Assembly (NCBI GenBank): GCA_012934845.2
Contig: WNNJ02002132.1
Coordinates: 1-64,000, forward strand
Reading direction: 5' to 3'
From: Pomphorhynchus laevis
Lineage: Eukaryota > Acanthocephala > Palaeacanthocephala > Echinorhynchida > Pomphorhynchidae
Length of the DNA: 64,000 bases
In this document: positions 51,321 through 62,110 of the stretch, in pieces
Numbering within the stretch: position 1 is the stretch's first letter
How the letters are laid out: each line of letters starts with the position of its first letter
Notes under the pieces: model-generated
The model's database searches: none
What the model was told of the DNA's origin: nothing
What the model saw: the letters and a program-made list of their open reading frames with translations, nothing else
Translations under genes and position numbers: made by a program

Positions 51321-52073
51321 TTTTATGCTGTCGAACTATTTATATATGAGTAGTGCAACAAATAGTTATGCATTCATTCACACGCCATACATTCCATAAT
51401 GTTTTTAATTTTAGGTTTAATATCCTGAGCAGTAAAGTGTTCTAATTACAATAGTGATGAAACTACTACACTTGTTAAAATCCTTTTATAAATCAAACTA
51501 CATTTCGGTATCGGAGAAACACAACCAGTGCTCATTTAATATCTACATTTCACGTTTTCAAACATTTTTATATTGACTGACAATCATCCAACTTCAGTTT
51601 GCTGCCTTCAGTGTTTTACTTAAGTATATACTTTATTTTTTAACATTTAACAAATCTAATCAAAATCATTTCTTATTTTAAATTAGATATATGATGATAA
51701 AGGAATGTGTATACTTCAATTTTATAAGTTACTTATTTATATTTATTGATCATTTCGATTATTCAACTAGTCAATTATACTAACTGCTTATATTGCTATT
51801 TTGATGACACTAATTTATTTTAATTTGAAACCAACTTTCTGTAAATGCTTATTAAAATTTATCGGTTAAATTTGTTGCTAATGTAGAAAGCCGAAATATT
51901 ATATAAAAACAGTGAAAACATGATATTTACAATCAAGTAAAATTCAATTTATTTATTCAGTTTATTCAATATTAATGAGAAAATTAAAACAACGTGCAGA
52001 TTACATTGATTTATTCTTATACAACAAAATATATACGAAAATTTAATGTACACTATCACAAGGGTTGTCTTTC
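51321..52073. other. Spacer and 3' UTR region of the kinase gene
   Basis: No gene recognised. On the minus strand several AATAAA-type signals lie within about 130 bases after the kinase stop (for example near 51955), suitable for polyadenylation of its transcript. Confidence 0.5.
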
Positions 52074-55000
52074 TTAATCGAAAAGTACGTCTTCATTACC
52101 AGGCAGTGAGAGACGAATGGCTGATTGAAATTCACAATTATTCAAGAAATATTGATTTATTTCAGAAAAAGTGGGTCGTTTATGTTCATCGTAGTTCCAG
52201 CAAGACAACATTAAATTGTAGGTGGATATAGAGCATTTAATGGGTCTTTCTAAACGACCGTTTTGCTTCAGCATTTTAAGCACGTTAGGTCCAGCCATGT
52301 CACCGTAAGGATGCTTACCGCCTGAAAATATTTCCCATAAGGTTACGCCGAAGCTCCAAACATCTGATTTACTTGTAAATCGACCATATTCTATAGCTTC
52401 TGGTGCATACCACTTAATGGGTATTCGACCAGGTGTTGATTGTGAGTATACGTTATTAGTCATAGCCCGTGAAAGTCCAAAATCTGATACTTTTACCTGA
52501 TAAATAGACGCAACTAAAACATTTCGAGCTGCAAGATCTCTGTGAACAAAACCCTTAGCTTCCATGTACTCCATGCCTTGTGCAATCTGCGTTGCCCATG
52601 CTTTAGAAGTAATATCTGACACATTGTGTGCTCGACATAATTGAAGCATTGATCCTTTGGGAAGCAATTCTTGAATCATCATAAGATTAACGTCATTTAC
52701 TATACCATATATTTGAACAACGCATGAATGCTTTAATTCACTCATTATTAAAGCTTCCCGTAAGAATTCTTTCCTTCCTTCTAAAGACACGTCTTTCAGA
52801 ACTTTTACGGCGACGCCAATCAACTTACCTCTATCATCTGTATATTTACCTTCCCAAACACAGCCAAATTCACCTTCTCCCAAAAGACGGACTGCACGAA
52901 CACGATTTACATTTATAAGATGTAAATGCTTGCCATTGCCCTCGCTGTATTTTTCAACTGCTCCTGCTAAATCATGACATAAAGAAGGTATATCTTGTAA
53001 CGGCAGTTGCTTATGCAATTCATCTAGTTTTCTCTTAGAGTTTAATTGCGGTTTTTGAAGTTTAAAAATTTCAGATGTTAGCATATTAGCGGTATTATTA
53101 TTGGTAACTATTGTGGAAATTGATTTTTCATTTTGATTATCAGTTGAATAAGCTACCTGTTTATTGTGATGCTCGTTTAAGCGATGATATGTATTGTGCA
53201 AACGACTTGATTTTATTGCATGCACTAAATTTCCTGCTAGACCATCTGTAAAATAGCGATAATATGCAATTAGACACTCTATACTAAGGAAATACGGTCC
53301 ATCATTAATGGCATAAATATATTGGGCCTCAGGATTTACTGATTTTATCCATTCCCGGATGGCATCATTTGTGGGCAAAATACGTGCAATTTTATAATGG
53401 GATATATCATAATCCTTAAAAGCTGATGGAACACTATGATCATTATTTGATATCTGACAACAACAGAGTGATAAAATGTAACCATCAAAGCTGTTATCTG
53501 TGCTTTGCCTAATAAGGAATACTGCTTGCTCGTTTAAATGTGCTGTTTTATTTTTTCTATTAAAGATCTTTACAGCATGTTCTTGAAGCAATCTGTTCGA
53601 TTCATTTCTATCAATGTTATAATGTATCCACTCGGACTCTGTCCACTGCTGTTTATCATAATTTTCCGTTCGAGTCATTTCATTAAAGTTAAAAAGATAG
53701 TTATAAGAATCTCTTGTCTCAGACAATTCTAAGTTACTGACGTGTTGGCCTTTATCAGTAATGACGGTGCTTTCAAAATTGTTGTAATTATTAACTGCAG
53801 CTAATAGCGTCAACTGCAACGGGATATCGTCGTTTACGTCTCTCGGAGCAAGAGGAGATCGCAATTCTTCGAGGAGGATTTTTAAACATTCTAAACTGCG
53901 ATGTAATGCAGCCTGATGTATAGGAAGCCGCAAATTATAAGGATTTCGCATGTGAATACTATTAAGTATTTTGTTATCAAGTTGATACAAATTTGAATTG
54001 TTGATACTAATCTGTATGTTGCTTAACAAAGATTGTTGATTTCTGCACTGTAAGTTATTGCTGCTGACCGAACCCAGTCTATTTCCCAGACACGATACTA
54101 GCAAGCGTAACGTCATTGTATGGTTGTTTTGTACGGCACGGTGAATAGGAGTGTATCCATAGGCATCAAAAATTGTCACATAAGCACCATATTTTAAAAG
54201 TTCCTTTACTATATCATCACGGCCAAGGTAAGCAGCTTCGTGTAAACTCGTAGATCCGTTAGCGTCCTTTTCGTTAATGTCTATAAGAATATTGCAAGGT
54301 TTTTGTATTTCGCAACATTTAGGTTCATTGTTTTTGTCAACAGTGATAATAGGAATGATACTTTCTTTACAGCAAGCATATTTTTCATTATATAATGATT
54401 GAAGTTCAAGAATTTGTTTTACTACGTCGATATTATTTTCACTGCAAGCCCTGTGCAACAGATTTTCACGTCCATACTTTTGGCATACCCCAGGTGGTGG
54501 TCTGCCATTTTGGACTGAATGTCGTAAAGCCGTAACCATACCATGATGACCTGTGTAATAATACTTTATCAATTCATCGATACCGTGAATAGCCCGTGAA
54601 TCGCCTTCTAATGAAAAAATACAACTGTCCACGCAAGATATCCTATAGTGATAGCACTTGTCAATAAATCTTACGGATAAACAAAATTTCCATGTAGACT
54701 CATTCTCAGTTGCGTCAGCAGAATATGGGGATTCACTGGCATTTATTTCAGTATAGGTTGAGCAATTTCTTAATAGAAACAATCCGTCCGTTTTAAGGTG
54801 CGAATCATTCACCTTGTCATGTGGTAATTGAGATTCATGTGAAAGTAGATGTTTTTCTGAATTATATCGATTGCATTTCGGGTGGTAGTATGAAAACGGT
54901 ACTTCTTCATTTAAGGCATTCAATCGATCGATAAGAAGCATCTGCTCCAGGGTCATATCTTTTGTTTTTAGAAAGTTATCTATAGTCATTGATGATGAAA

Positions 55001-55349
55001 CCTGAAATTCATTAAACTGACTGATCAGTTCATCTGTAATTGCCCGAGTTTTGATCGAGTCTCTTAACAAGCTTTTAATTTGATCGGTGCTGCATTCACA
55101 ATGAAAACTATCATCGTCATTATCATTATTGGTAAGCGACGGATGCTGTTGGCTTAGCTGATTATTACAACTCAAAGCATTTAGCTTGTTGCTGTTACTT
55201 TGAAAAAACCCCTTCGATGATAATCCAGTCCCAGTATATCCATATTCGTTCATTGCAGCAATGCTATTGCAAGTAGTATTAGTAGTAGTAGGGTCAGTAG
55301 CTGTGTCGTTCATACCGTTATTGCGCACATCTAATATTTTCTCCACCAT
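52074..55349 (-). CDS. Shark: Shark/HTK16-type non-receptor tyrosine kinase
   Basis: The 1091-residue protein has the order SH2, ankyrin repeats, SH2, tyrosine kinase, which defines the Shark (fly) and HTK16 (Hydra) family. In flies Shark acts downstream of the engulfment receptor Draper and in dorsal closure. SH2-1 lies at about 145-275 (FLLRN with R194). Ankyrin repeats are at about 295-510 (NEKDANGSTSLHEAAYLG, YGYTPIHRAVQ). SH2-2 is at about 585-735 (FLIRQS). The kinase is at about 818-1075: GEGEFG at 824, K849, HRDLAARN (H936, D938), DFG (D956), PIKWYAPE and DVWSFG, all catalytic residues present. A tyrosine lies in the activation loop (NNVYSQS). The N-terminus is a long low-complexity extension. 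One exon encodes the whole protein. The ATG chosen is the first in frame after an AT-rich leader. Confidence 0.95.
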   Translation of the reverse strand: MVEKILDVRNNGMNDTATDPTTTNTTCNSIAAMNEYGYTGTGLSSKGFFQSNSNKLNALSCNNQLSQQHPSLTNNDNDDDSFHCECSTDQIKSLLRDSIKTRAITDELISQFNEFQVSSSMTIDNFLKTKDMTLEQMLLIDRLNALNEEVPFSYYHPKCNRYNSEKHLLSHESQLPHDKVNDSHLKTDGLFLLRNCSTYTEINASESPYSADATENESTWKFCLSVRFIDKCYHYRISCVDSCIFSLEGDSRAIHGIDELIKYYYTGHHGMVTALRHSVQNGRPPPGVCQKYGRENLLHRACSENNIDVVKQILELQSLYNEKYACCKESIIPIITVDKNNEPKCCEIQKPCNILIDINEKDANGSTSLHEAAYLGRDDIVKELLKYGAYVTIFDAYGYTPIHRAVQNNHTMTLRLLVSCLGNRLGSVSSNNLQCRNQQSLLSNIQISINNSNLYQLDNKILNSIHMRNPYNLRLPIHQAALHRSLECLKILLEELRSPLAPRDVNDDIPLQLTLLAAVNNYNNFESTVITDKGQHVSNLELSETRDSYNYLFNFNEMTRTENYDKQQWTESEWIHYNIDRNESNRLLQEHAVKIFNRKNKTAHLNEQAVFLIRQSTDNSFDGYILSLCCCQISNNDHSVPSAFKDYDISHYKIARILPTNDAIREWIKSVNPEAQYIYAINDGPYFLSIECLIAYYRYFTDGLAGNLVHAIKSSRLHNTYHRLNEHHNKQVAYSTDNQNEKSISTIVTNNNTANMLTSEIFKLQKPQLNSKRKLDELHKQLPLQDIPSLCHDLAGAVEKYSEGNGKHLHLINVNRVRAVRLLGEGEFGCVWEGKYTDDRGKLIGVAVKVLKDVSLEGRKEFLREALIMSELKHSCVVQIYGIVNDVNLMMIQELLPKGSMLQLCRAHNVSDITSKAWATQIAQGMEYMEAKGFVHRDLAARNVLVASIYQVKVSDFGLSRAMTNNVYSQSTPGRIPIKWYAPEAIEYGRFTSKSDVWSFGVTLWEIFSGGKHPYGDMAGPNVLKMLKQNGRLERPIKCSISTYNLMLSCWNYDEHKRPTFSEINQYFLNNCEFQSAIRLSLPGNEDVLFD

Positions 55350-58194
55350 ATTCTTTGCAGCACGAGATTGCTATATCGCGCCTATGTATAGAGATAATAG
55401 ATAGTATAGGTAAACTGTGTTTGTAGAATACGTAAATAGCTAATAAATATAGATAAATTTCGACTTTTGTAATGTTTGGAATAATGTGTAATTAAATGAT
55501 TTTGTATTAACACTACTAGTGTTTGAGCTACTCAATGTGAGTATCGATAAGTGTATTCGTCGTAAAATCGATTATTCGAATGTTGACTAACATGCAATGG
55601 CTCGTAATGAAATTATGCTTTTTATTAACTTCGATGCTGCGATCACATTCTAGCGTTGCTATGATTGCTGCTTGCAACAGCATGGCACAATTATTCTCCG
55701 CCGATATTATTAGGTCGCATTATGGACATATTTTAAGATCGTGGTCATCTTTTGGGTTAATATTATATCGGCAACTACTACAACATAACCAGTGAAGTCG
55801 GTAATATTTATAATTATTATATCACACACATCATTGTATTCCTTAGAAAGGCAGCTTCACAGTTACGGTTGGCTTAAATGAACAATAAAATTCAATTAAA
55901 AACTTTCTTTTTTGTTTTAAATAGATGGATCTTACGATATATATAGACAATGATTGTTCAAAATACTGACGCTCTAATCTCCGCGACTACTTCACTGCTA
56001 CCTAGTAGTACTGCCACTATATCAGAGGAAAATTATAAATATACAATAGCAAGCACGTTCATGTTCGACACTACATTAATATAATGTAAATATATATATA
56101 TTATATTTACGTTATATTTATATTACTGTTGCCATGATGAAAGAGCATGGTGGTCTTTATCTTCTCTAAATAATAATAAACAACTTTAAACAAAACATGA
56201 ACTCACAATCTCCTCAGCACGTATATACTACACTGGCATTAATATGTTGGGCATTATGCGTGTCTGTTAAAGATATCGAGCATTGAACTCGAGTTTCGAA
56301 GGTAAGCCGATCGTCGTTTTTTATTTCACTTGTTACACACATCACACATATATATACTGAAAGGAATAACACAATTTATTTTACCAATTTTTTCTTCATT
56401 TTTGGTTGCGCTTTTATTACATCATTATATCATACTCAACGCTTAAAATCATCATCAACAACAGTAGTAGTGTATCAGCAACAGATTGACAACAACACTG
56501 GCAAAAACAGACAAATATTATGGCAAGATAAATTTTAAATATATATATATATGTTATGTCCTCCAAGTTCAATTCCTCTCTTTGATGTGCATAGAGCGAC
56601 AATATATATATATTGCAACAGTTCAAAATAGTGTGCTACACGCATGTTTTCAGCTAAATTAAAATTCTAGCAGCTCGAGAATAGAAAAGGTCTAGGCAGT
56701 TTTCGGTCGAAACTGCACTTGTGATTTTAATAAAATCGAGAGCGAGTGGTGCTCAATACGCAACAATTTTGAATTTTATCAGCATATTTTCACTAATGTT
56801 GATGTAATAATTAATATCTTATTATGTAGCAACGTTATATCAGCCTTTGATTTGACCATAACTTTAAATTATCTTTATCTGCTTTTATTCCTTTTTGATA
56901 TTTGTTTATATATTGTAGATTAATAGCGTAACGATAAATACTTATATGCGTTCAAAATATTATGTTAACAACTGATTTATGCTTAAGACTTACCCAAGAA
57001 TAACAATGTCTAGAATCTGAATAACAATCAGATGAACACATTTTATGTGAAACCGCAAAAAAAATATTTAAAGTTACCGTCGCAGTTTTATCACCGTCTT
57101 ATATAGGTCATATGCCAAATTTGTCCGCTCGCGTCATTTCAAATCACTTTTTATTATGCTTATATTATTCTATTATTTTATTGTATTCCAATTAAATTAT
57201 ATTACTGGTAGCAACAAAATAGTATGTAGTCGTTATTATATTAGAGGATTTGTGATGAATAACTAGAAAAGCAACATATACAACACATATACCGATTAGA
57301 TTTATATTCGTAGATAAATGTTGCTTTAAGATATTCGATTTACAAGCAACCCATTTTTTTCACTTGGATGAAAAACAACAAATTTCATTTTTTGTTTTTC
57401 CTATATTCGTCACTATACACATGACTACTATACAGACGAGTTTAATTGCAGACGAGCTATGCATAGTTGATTTCAAATATTTTTTTGTAGCAAGTACACA
57501 TATTTATTGCAGCAATAAGAAAGCTTTTAAATAAAAAGTAGAAGTCACACTACCTTATATAGTTAAAATGTGCACAAAATATGCAAAATTCATCGAAAAA
57601 AATTAGTTTCTTCCCTTCTTTCAATATACATTTACCTATCTACTATGTTTTCGTTTTTATAAAATTTGTGTTATATTTGAATTTGAACTACCTATCTAGT
57701 TATTCATTTATACCTATAAGTTTATTATGCGCTTATAAATAGTTGGCTGCTGATATCGATTCTATTAAATTGAATATTGATTTATTTATTTGGATTATTC
57801 TAAATTAAAAGCATGATTTTGCAATTATTATATGCAAGAGAAAATAATGATTATGTATGTCATCTTCTTAACATACATTTACATTACAAGTGATTTTTAG
57901 GGTCAAATAGATGTTTACCAACGTATTAAGATTTCAATGCTATAAATTTACCTTATTAAACTCACTTTGTGGGTAAAATCAATATATAAATTAATTAAAC
58001 ATGAATTTATATCTTATCATCATTTCTGTTATGAATATTTATGAAGCAGTCAAAGATTCTAAAAATATCCTAATTGAATGTATATATAATATTTGATATA
58101 TTATAATATTATATATAATAAATATATCAATACATATCAAATAAATATTGATACATAATATATAAATCTAAGCAATTGAGGTATTTATTGTAAA
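55350..58194. other. AT-rich spacer and kinase 5' region
   Basis: No homology recognised. A 71-codon plus-strand frame at 55580-55795 has no known match. The kinase promoter should lie here, but I see no distinct core element. Bases 58080-58170 are ATATAA-type low-complexity sequence. Confidence 0.5.
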
Positions 58195-58263
58195 TACTTG
58201 ATAATTTTTCATTATTGATAAAGAATTGTTAAATTTGGATCAAAATAGGGCGAACTTTTATTT

Positions 58264-58293
58264 TAATTCGCTAAGCTCTGTTAGCATCTTCAG
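58264..58293 (-). ncRNA. Hammerhead-like motif, left arm
   Basis: CTGAAGA, T, stem II GCTAA/TTAGC (loop CAGAGC), then GAAT instead of GAAA. One core base is changed, so it is probably inactive. Confidence 0.4.
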
Positions 58294-58317
58294 AAAATTA
58301 CAATCAATTGTAAATTT

Positions 58318-58349
58318 CTGAAAATGCTAACAGTAGTTAGCGAAATATT
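58318..58349 (+). ncRNA. Hammerhead-like motif, right arm
   Basis: CTGAAAA (G8 changed to A), T, stem II GCTAA/TTAGC (loop CAGTAG), GAAA, TA, T, T. The stem is identical to that of the Naiad 5' hammerhead. Confidence 0.4.
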
Positions 58350-58420
58350 TGAAATAAAATTTCCTCTTTCCTTTGATCAAGCTTCAATAATTCGGAGTTA
58401 TTTATTGTATATCTTAATCT

Positions 58421-61244
58421 ACAAATTACTATATAAATTTACAAACCATTACAAATTAATCTACAAAATTAATTTATATATTTAAAAACATTTTGCTTTA
58501 ACTTAAGGCTAGTAAGACTACCTAATTCAAACTTTAATCAAAATAACGAAGGTCGTATTGTTAACATCATTAATAAAATGAAATAAATATATTGACACAA
58601 GAGAAGCACTAATATTACTTATAATTCATTTGAGGGTACAAATTTTTATGCTAATAATAAAAATTTAAGAAAAAATAAAAAACCGAGTTAGTAAAGCGAT
58701 TAAAATAACTTGAAAATAAAACCCTAAATTGCTAATCAATTGACTTTGATTCAATATTAATGAATCTAACTTTTATGTATCGAAAGAGAGTAATTTGAAA
58801 AATAGTGCGTATCAGCTCAACTATCAAACAACATCCTCGTTAATACCGTAAAATATTCTATGCATACATTCTTAAGAATATCTTTGCAAATCAATGAATA
58901 CACCAATTTTATATATGAAGTATGTTGACAACATAGCAATTACAACAGAATCGTGTAATACAGAATAATCATTCATTCGTCATTAATATTATGAATTTTT
59001 CTATTATAAAAAGAGTTGTTTGATTTGTTGTTAAGCGAACCAAACATTAAGCGAATTAAATATACGACTATTTAGATAACAGCTTTAGCTATTCAATGCA
59101 TCAAATATATAGTTTCAATTAACTGTTACCTTGAATTATCTTTTAAAATGATGACATGTTGACTTCTTATCACATCATAATAATAACTTACAATGTTATA
59201 ATAAAGTAATATAATAACATTATAACATAATGTAGAAAATATTTTCCTTCTTGCCTCTCGGCATTAGGATAAAAACAACCATGATGTACACAAAGCAGTT
59301 GAATAAACTGCTATGTTCAATATCATTTGATGCAACGATCCATCTTTACTACTAAAGCGCTCGATCTTGGATAGTTTATTGCTCTTTATTTTATATTTGC
59401 ACACTGAATTCCAGGAAATGCCAAGTTACATTGATAATCAATTACTCATCATGCTAAATAATATGGAAATATAGCAGTTTTTATATCTGATCATTATCTT
59501 AATTCTAATGTATTCTATATTGTTTATTAATCAGATCACAAAAATTCAATTTTTAAAACATTCTTATCTTATATAAATTTATATTACAGAAAATCTTTAG
59601 ATTAAAATATATATTTTTAAATTTATTATACAAAATACGTCGTAAATTTAGTACATAATTTAATAAATTTATATTTTTTAATATATTAAAATATTATTCT
59701 ACATGTATCTTCATCAACTATTTAATGAACCTTGAACCTTATTATAAATATAGATATAAATAAAAATCTTCGTAGGATTTTGAAAAACATTGCTTGAGCT
59801 GGTTACATTACCTGTAAGGCATCTTTTGAAAACTTAAATTTCAATTCCTGCAATTTAAAATCATCGAACAATCGCATTAGAAAATTTAAGCAATCATTTA
59901 AATTCTTCACTTCAAATGAGTATGACAATTATGTAGTTATTATCACCTCTTTTATACTAATAAGTCCATTGTTATGATTAATATCAACAACGAAAACCTA
60001 TTGATTTCAATTTGTTTACTTGCTAATTAGATGCCATTAATTCTACACATGCCACCATTTTCATATATCTGCGCATACTGCAGTGATTTAATTTAATGTA
60101 AAGTTTTATTTAATTAATTAATTTTTTTAATTAAATTTTATAATTTAAAATAATTTTTATAATTTATAATTTAATTTCATAATTACACAAACATTATATT
60201 ATTATTTAATTATTTTAATCCTATTTGTTAATTTTTAAAGTAAAATTTTTTTCGTCTGTCTTCATAGTTATTTATGATTGTAATCATCGTCATTATACAT
60301 GTTTGTTCTCGTCCTTATTCATGTTTTGCCTTATGTTTTATGGCCCGTGTGTTTCTTACTTTTGTAAAAAAAAATTTTAATACAATTGATGGTCGTCACA
60401 TACGCTTAACTGTGTTCGCATGTGATATTTGGATATTAGCAGTTGATCCACGCAGATAATGAAACAGATTTTTAAGGTCTCGATAATGACTAGTCAGATT
60501 TCAAAACATCTGTGAGTAAAAATTTCATTATACATATTTGATGTATCTTGTTAGTGATTTGTGTTTATTTGACTCTATACTATTGTTAACAAATAAATCA
60601 ATAATGTGAAAAACTTCTTCAAAAATGTACAAATTCAAAGTAAATCGTAATATGTCCGTTTTTGTAAAAGTTAAGAGTTATAAAATCGTAAATTTACTAT
60701 AATGACGACGAACACTGTGTCTTTAATTTTCTAACGAGGCAATTCAAGTATAGATGCTATCGTGTTTCTTGGCATTATCCATAAAAAGTAAAATATAAAT
60801 CCAAGTTCTGTTAAGTTTATTGTTAACTACTCAACGATGTAATATGTACATGTATCGTATAAACTAGCCAAGTGAAGATAGTTTGATCTTAATTTGCTTG
60901 TATGTTGTGCATTCCGGCAATGTTTGTTGAATACCACATAATTTGAACTCATACTCGATTTTCTAAACATTGCATACATTATTCTACTTCTGTATTAAAG
61001 ATTTTGCGGCATCTGCAGCTTAACAACAACATTTTAAGATATATATATAATCTTGCGAATAAAAACTAAACTTTATGATTACGACACAGAACCAGATTCC
61101 GTTTATTAGCGGTTTTTCATATCACAGTATCTGTTTAAAAATGATAATGTGAAATCGTGCTATAAAGATATCATTTTTGTCAACGATAATATACATTTTA
61201 ATGTTCCTATCAGTATATAAGGTTTGCACATGAACTAAATTAAA
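58421..61244. other. AT-rich spacer without recognised gene
   Basis: No homology recognised. A 61-codon frame at 60274-60459 has no known match. Confidence 0.5.
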
Positions 61245-62110
61245 CAGATCAGGTAACTGAGTCCACGTATATTAAATTATTTATAAATTAAACATTATGA
61301 TACATATAAATAAAATAATTAAAAACAAATAATTATAAATAATTAATAATTTTTATTTAAGATTTTAAATAACTTATATCAAGTAAAAATTCAAAATTAA
61401 AGTTTAAAATAAAAGTCAATTTTGACGAATTGACTAATAAATAACAAACTATGTATCAGAATAAAGATTAGAGGACATCAGGAGGAACTGCTGTGTTATC
61501 AGGTTTCGACTCCTATCCAATGATCCAACATATCAGCAGGGCCAAATACGTGTTAACGACGTATTTCCCCTGATAAAACTATCTAGTATCTTATTCTAAT
61601 ACAAAGTATATTATTTATTATCCATCCATAAAAATTTGCCACTTAAGAGTTTAAATTTATTCTTTATATTATTGTGTTGATTTATATATTTTACTATTTT
61701 CTGCTTGATGTTATTTTTATAGTAACCTAGTTTAAAATATGTATCTATTAAATTATTTAAATGATTTTGAAGAAAGCCAATATCATTACATATTGTTGCA
61801 ATTCTTAAAATTTCATTATTTAATGTATTATATTTTATATTATATGGTATGCATGAATGCTCATGCAAAAATATGTTTCTTGTAAATTTAAATATGTCAT
61901 CTTTACGATATAAATTAATAGTAGTTTTAGTTAATGTTAATTTAATGTTCATATCTAGATATACACCTTCTTTATCATTAATATTGGTTTTGTTAAGAAT
62001 AATGCCTTGTTTGATAAATCTGTTCACTTATTGAATAAAAACTATTGGAGTTAAATACACTAATATTAAAGTTATTATCAGAGTTAAATACACTAGTGTA
62101 CTATAATATG
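61245..62110 (-). mobile_element. Naiad PLE 3' fragment
   Basis: Minus-strand order: the C-terminal RT part (61611-62027, ILNKTNINDKEGVYLDMN to LLSGKFLWMDNK), the structured 3' UTR (about 61466-61572), and the terminus TGGACTCAGTTACCTGATCT near 61250. Its upstream edge is not normal Naiad RT: before ILNKTN it has a foreign segment (MNRFIKQGI and upstream DNA to 62110) that is shared with the copy at 21257-21590. It is a fossil derivative. Confidence 0.85.

Larger units (their letters stand above)
58195..58420. repeat. Foldback element with inverted hammerhead pair
   Basis: Arms pair around a centre at about 58305. Reading outward from the centre, each arm has a TTACAATTGTAA-type inner hairpin, TTTCTGAA, GCTAACAG, TTAGCGAA, AAATAAAA and TTTGATC. 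Each arm holds a hammerhead core: minus 58264-58293 and plus 58318-58349. It is the best match to the hammerhead at the Naiad 5' end (23463-23494). Confidence 0.8.

Noticed and set aside
55580-55795. 71-codon plus-strand frame upstream of the kinase
   Set aside because: No known similarity; it lies in the probable promoter region of the kinase on the other strand.
60274-60459. 61-codon frame with a hydrophobic start
   Set aside because: No recognised family and no neighbouring exons or signals.
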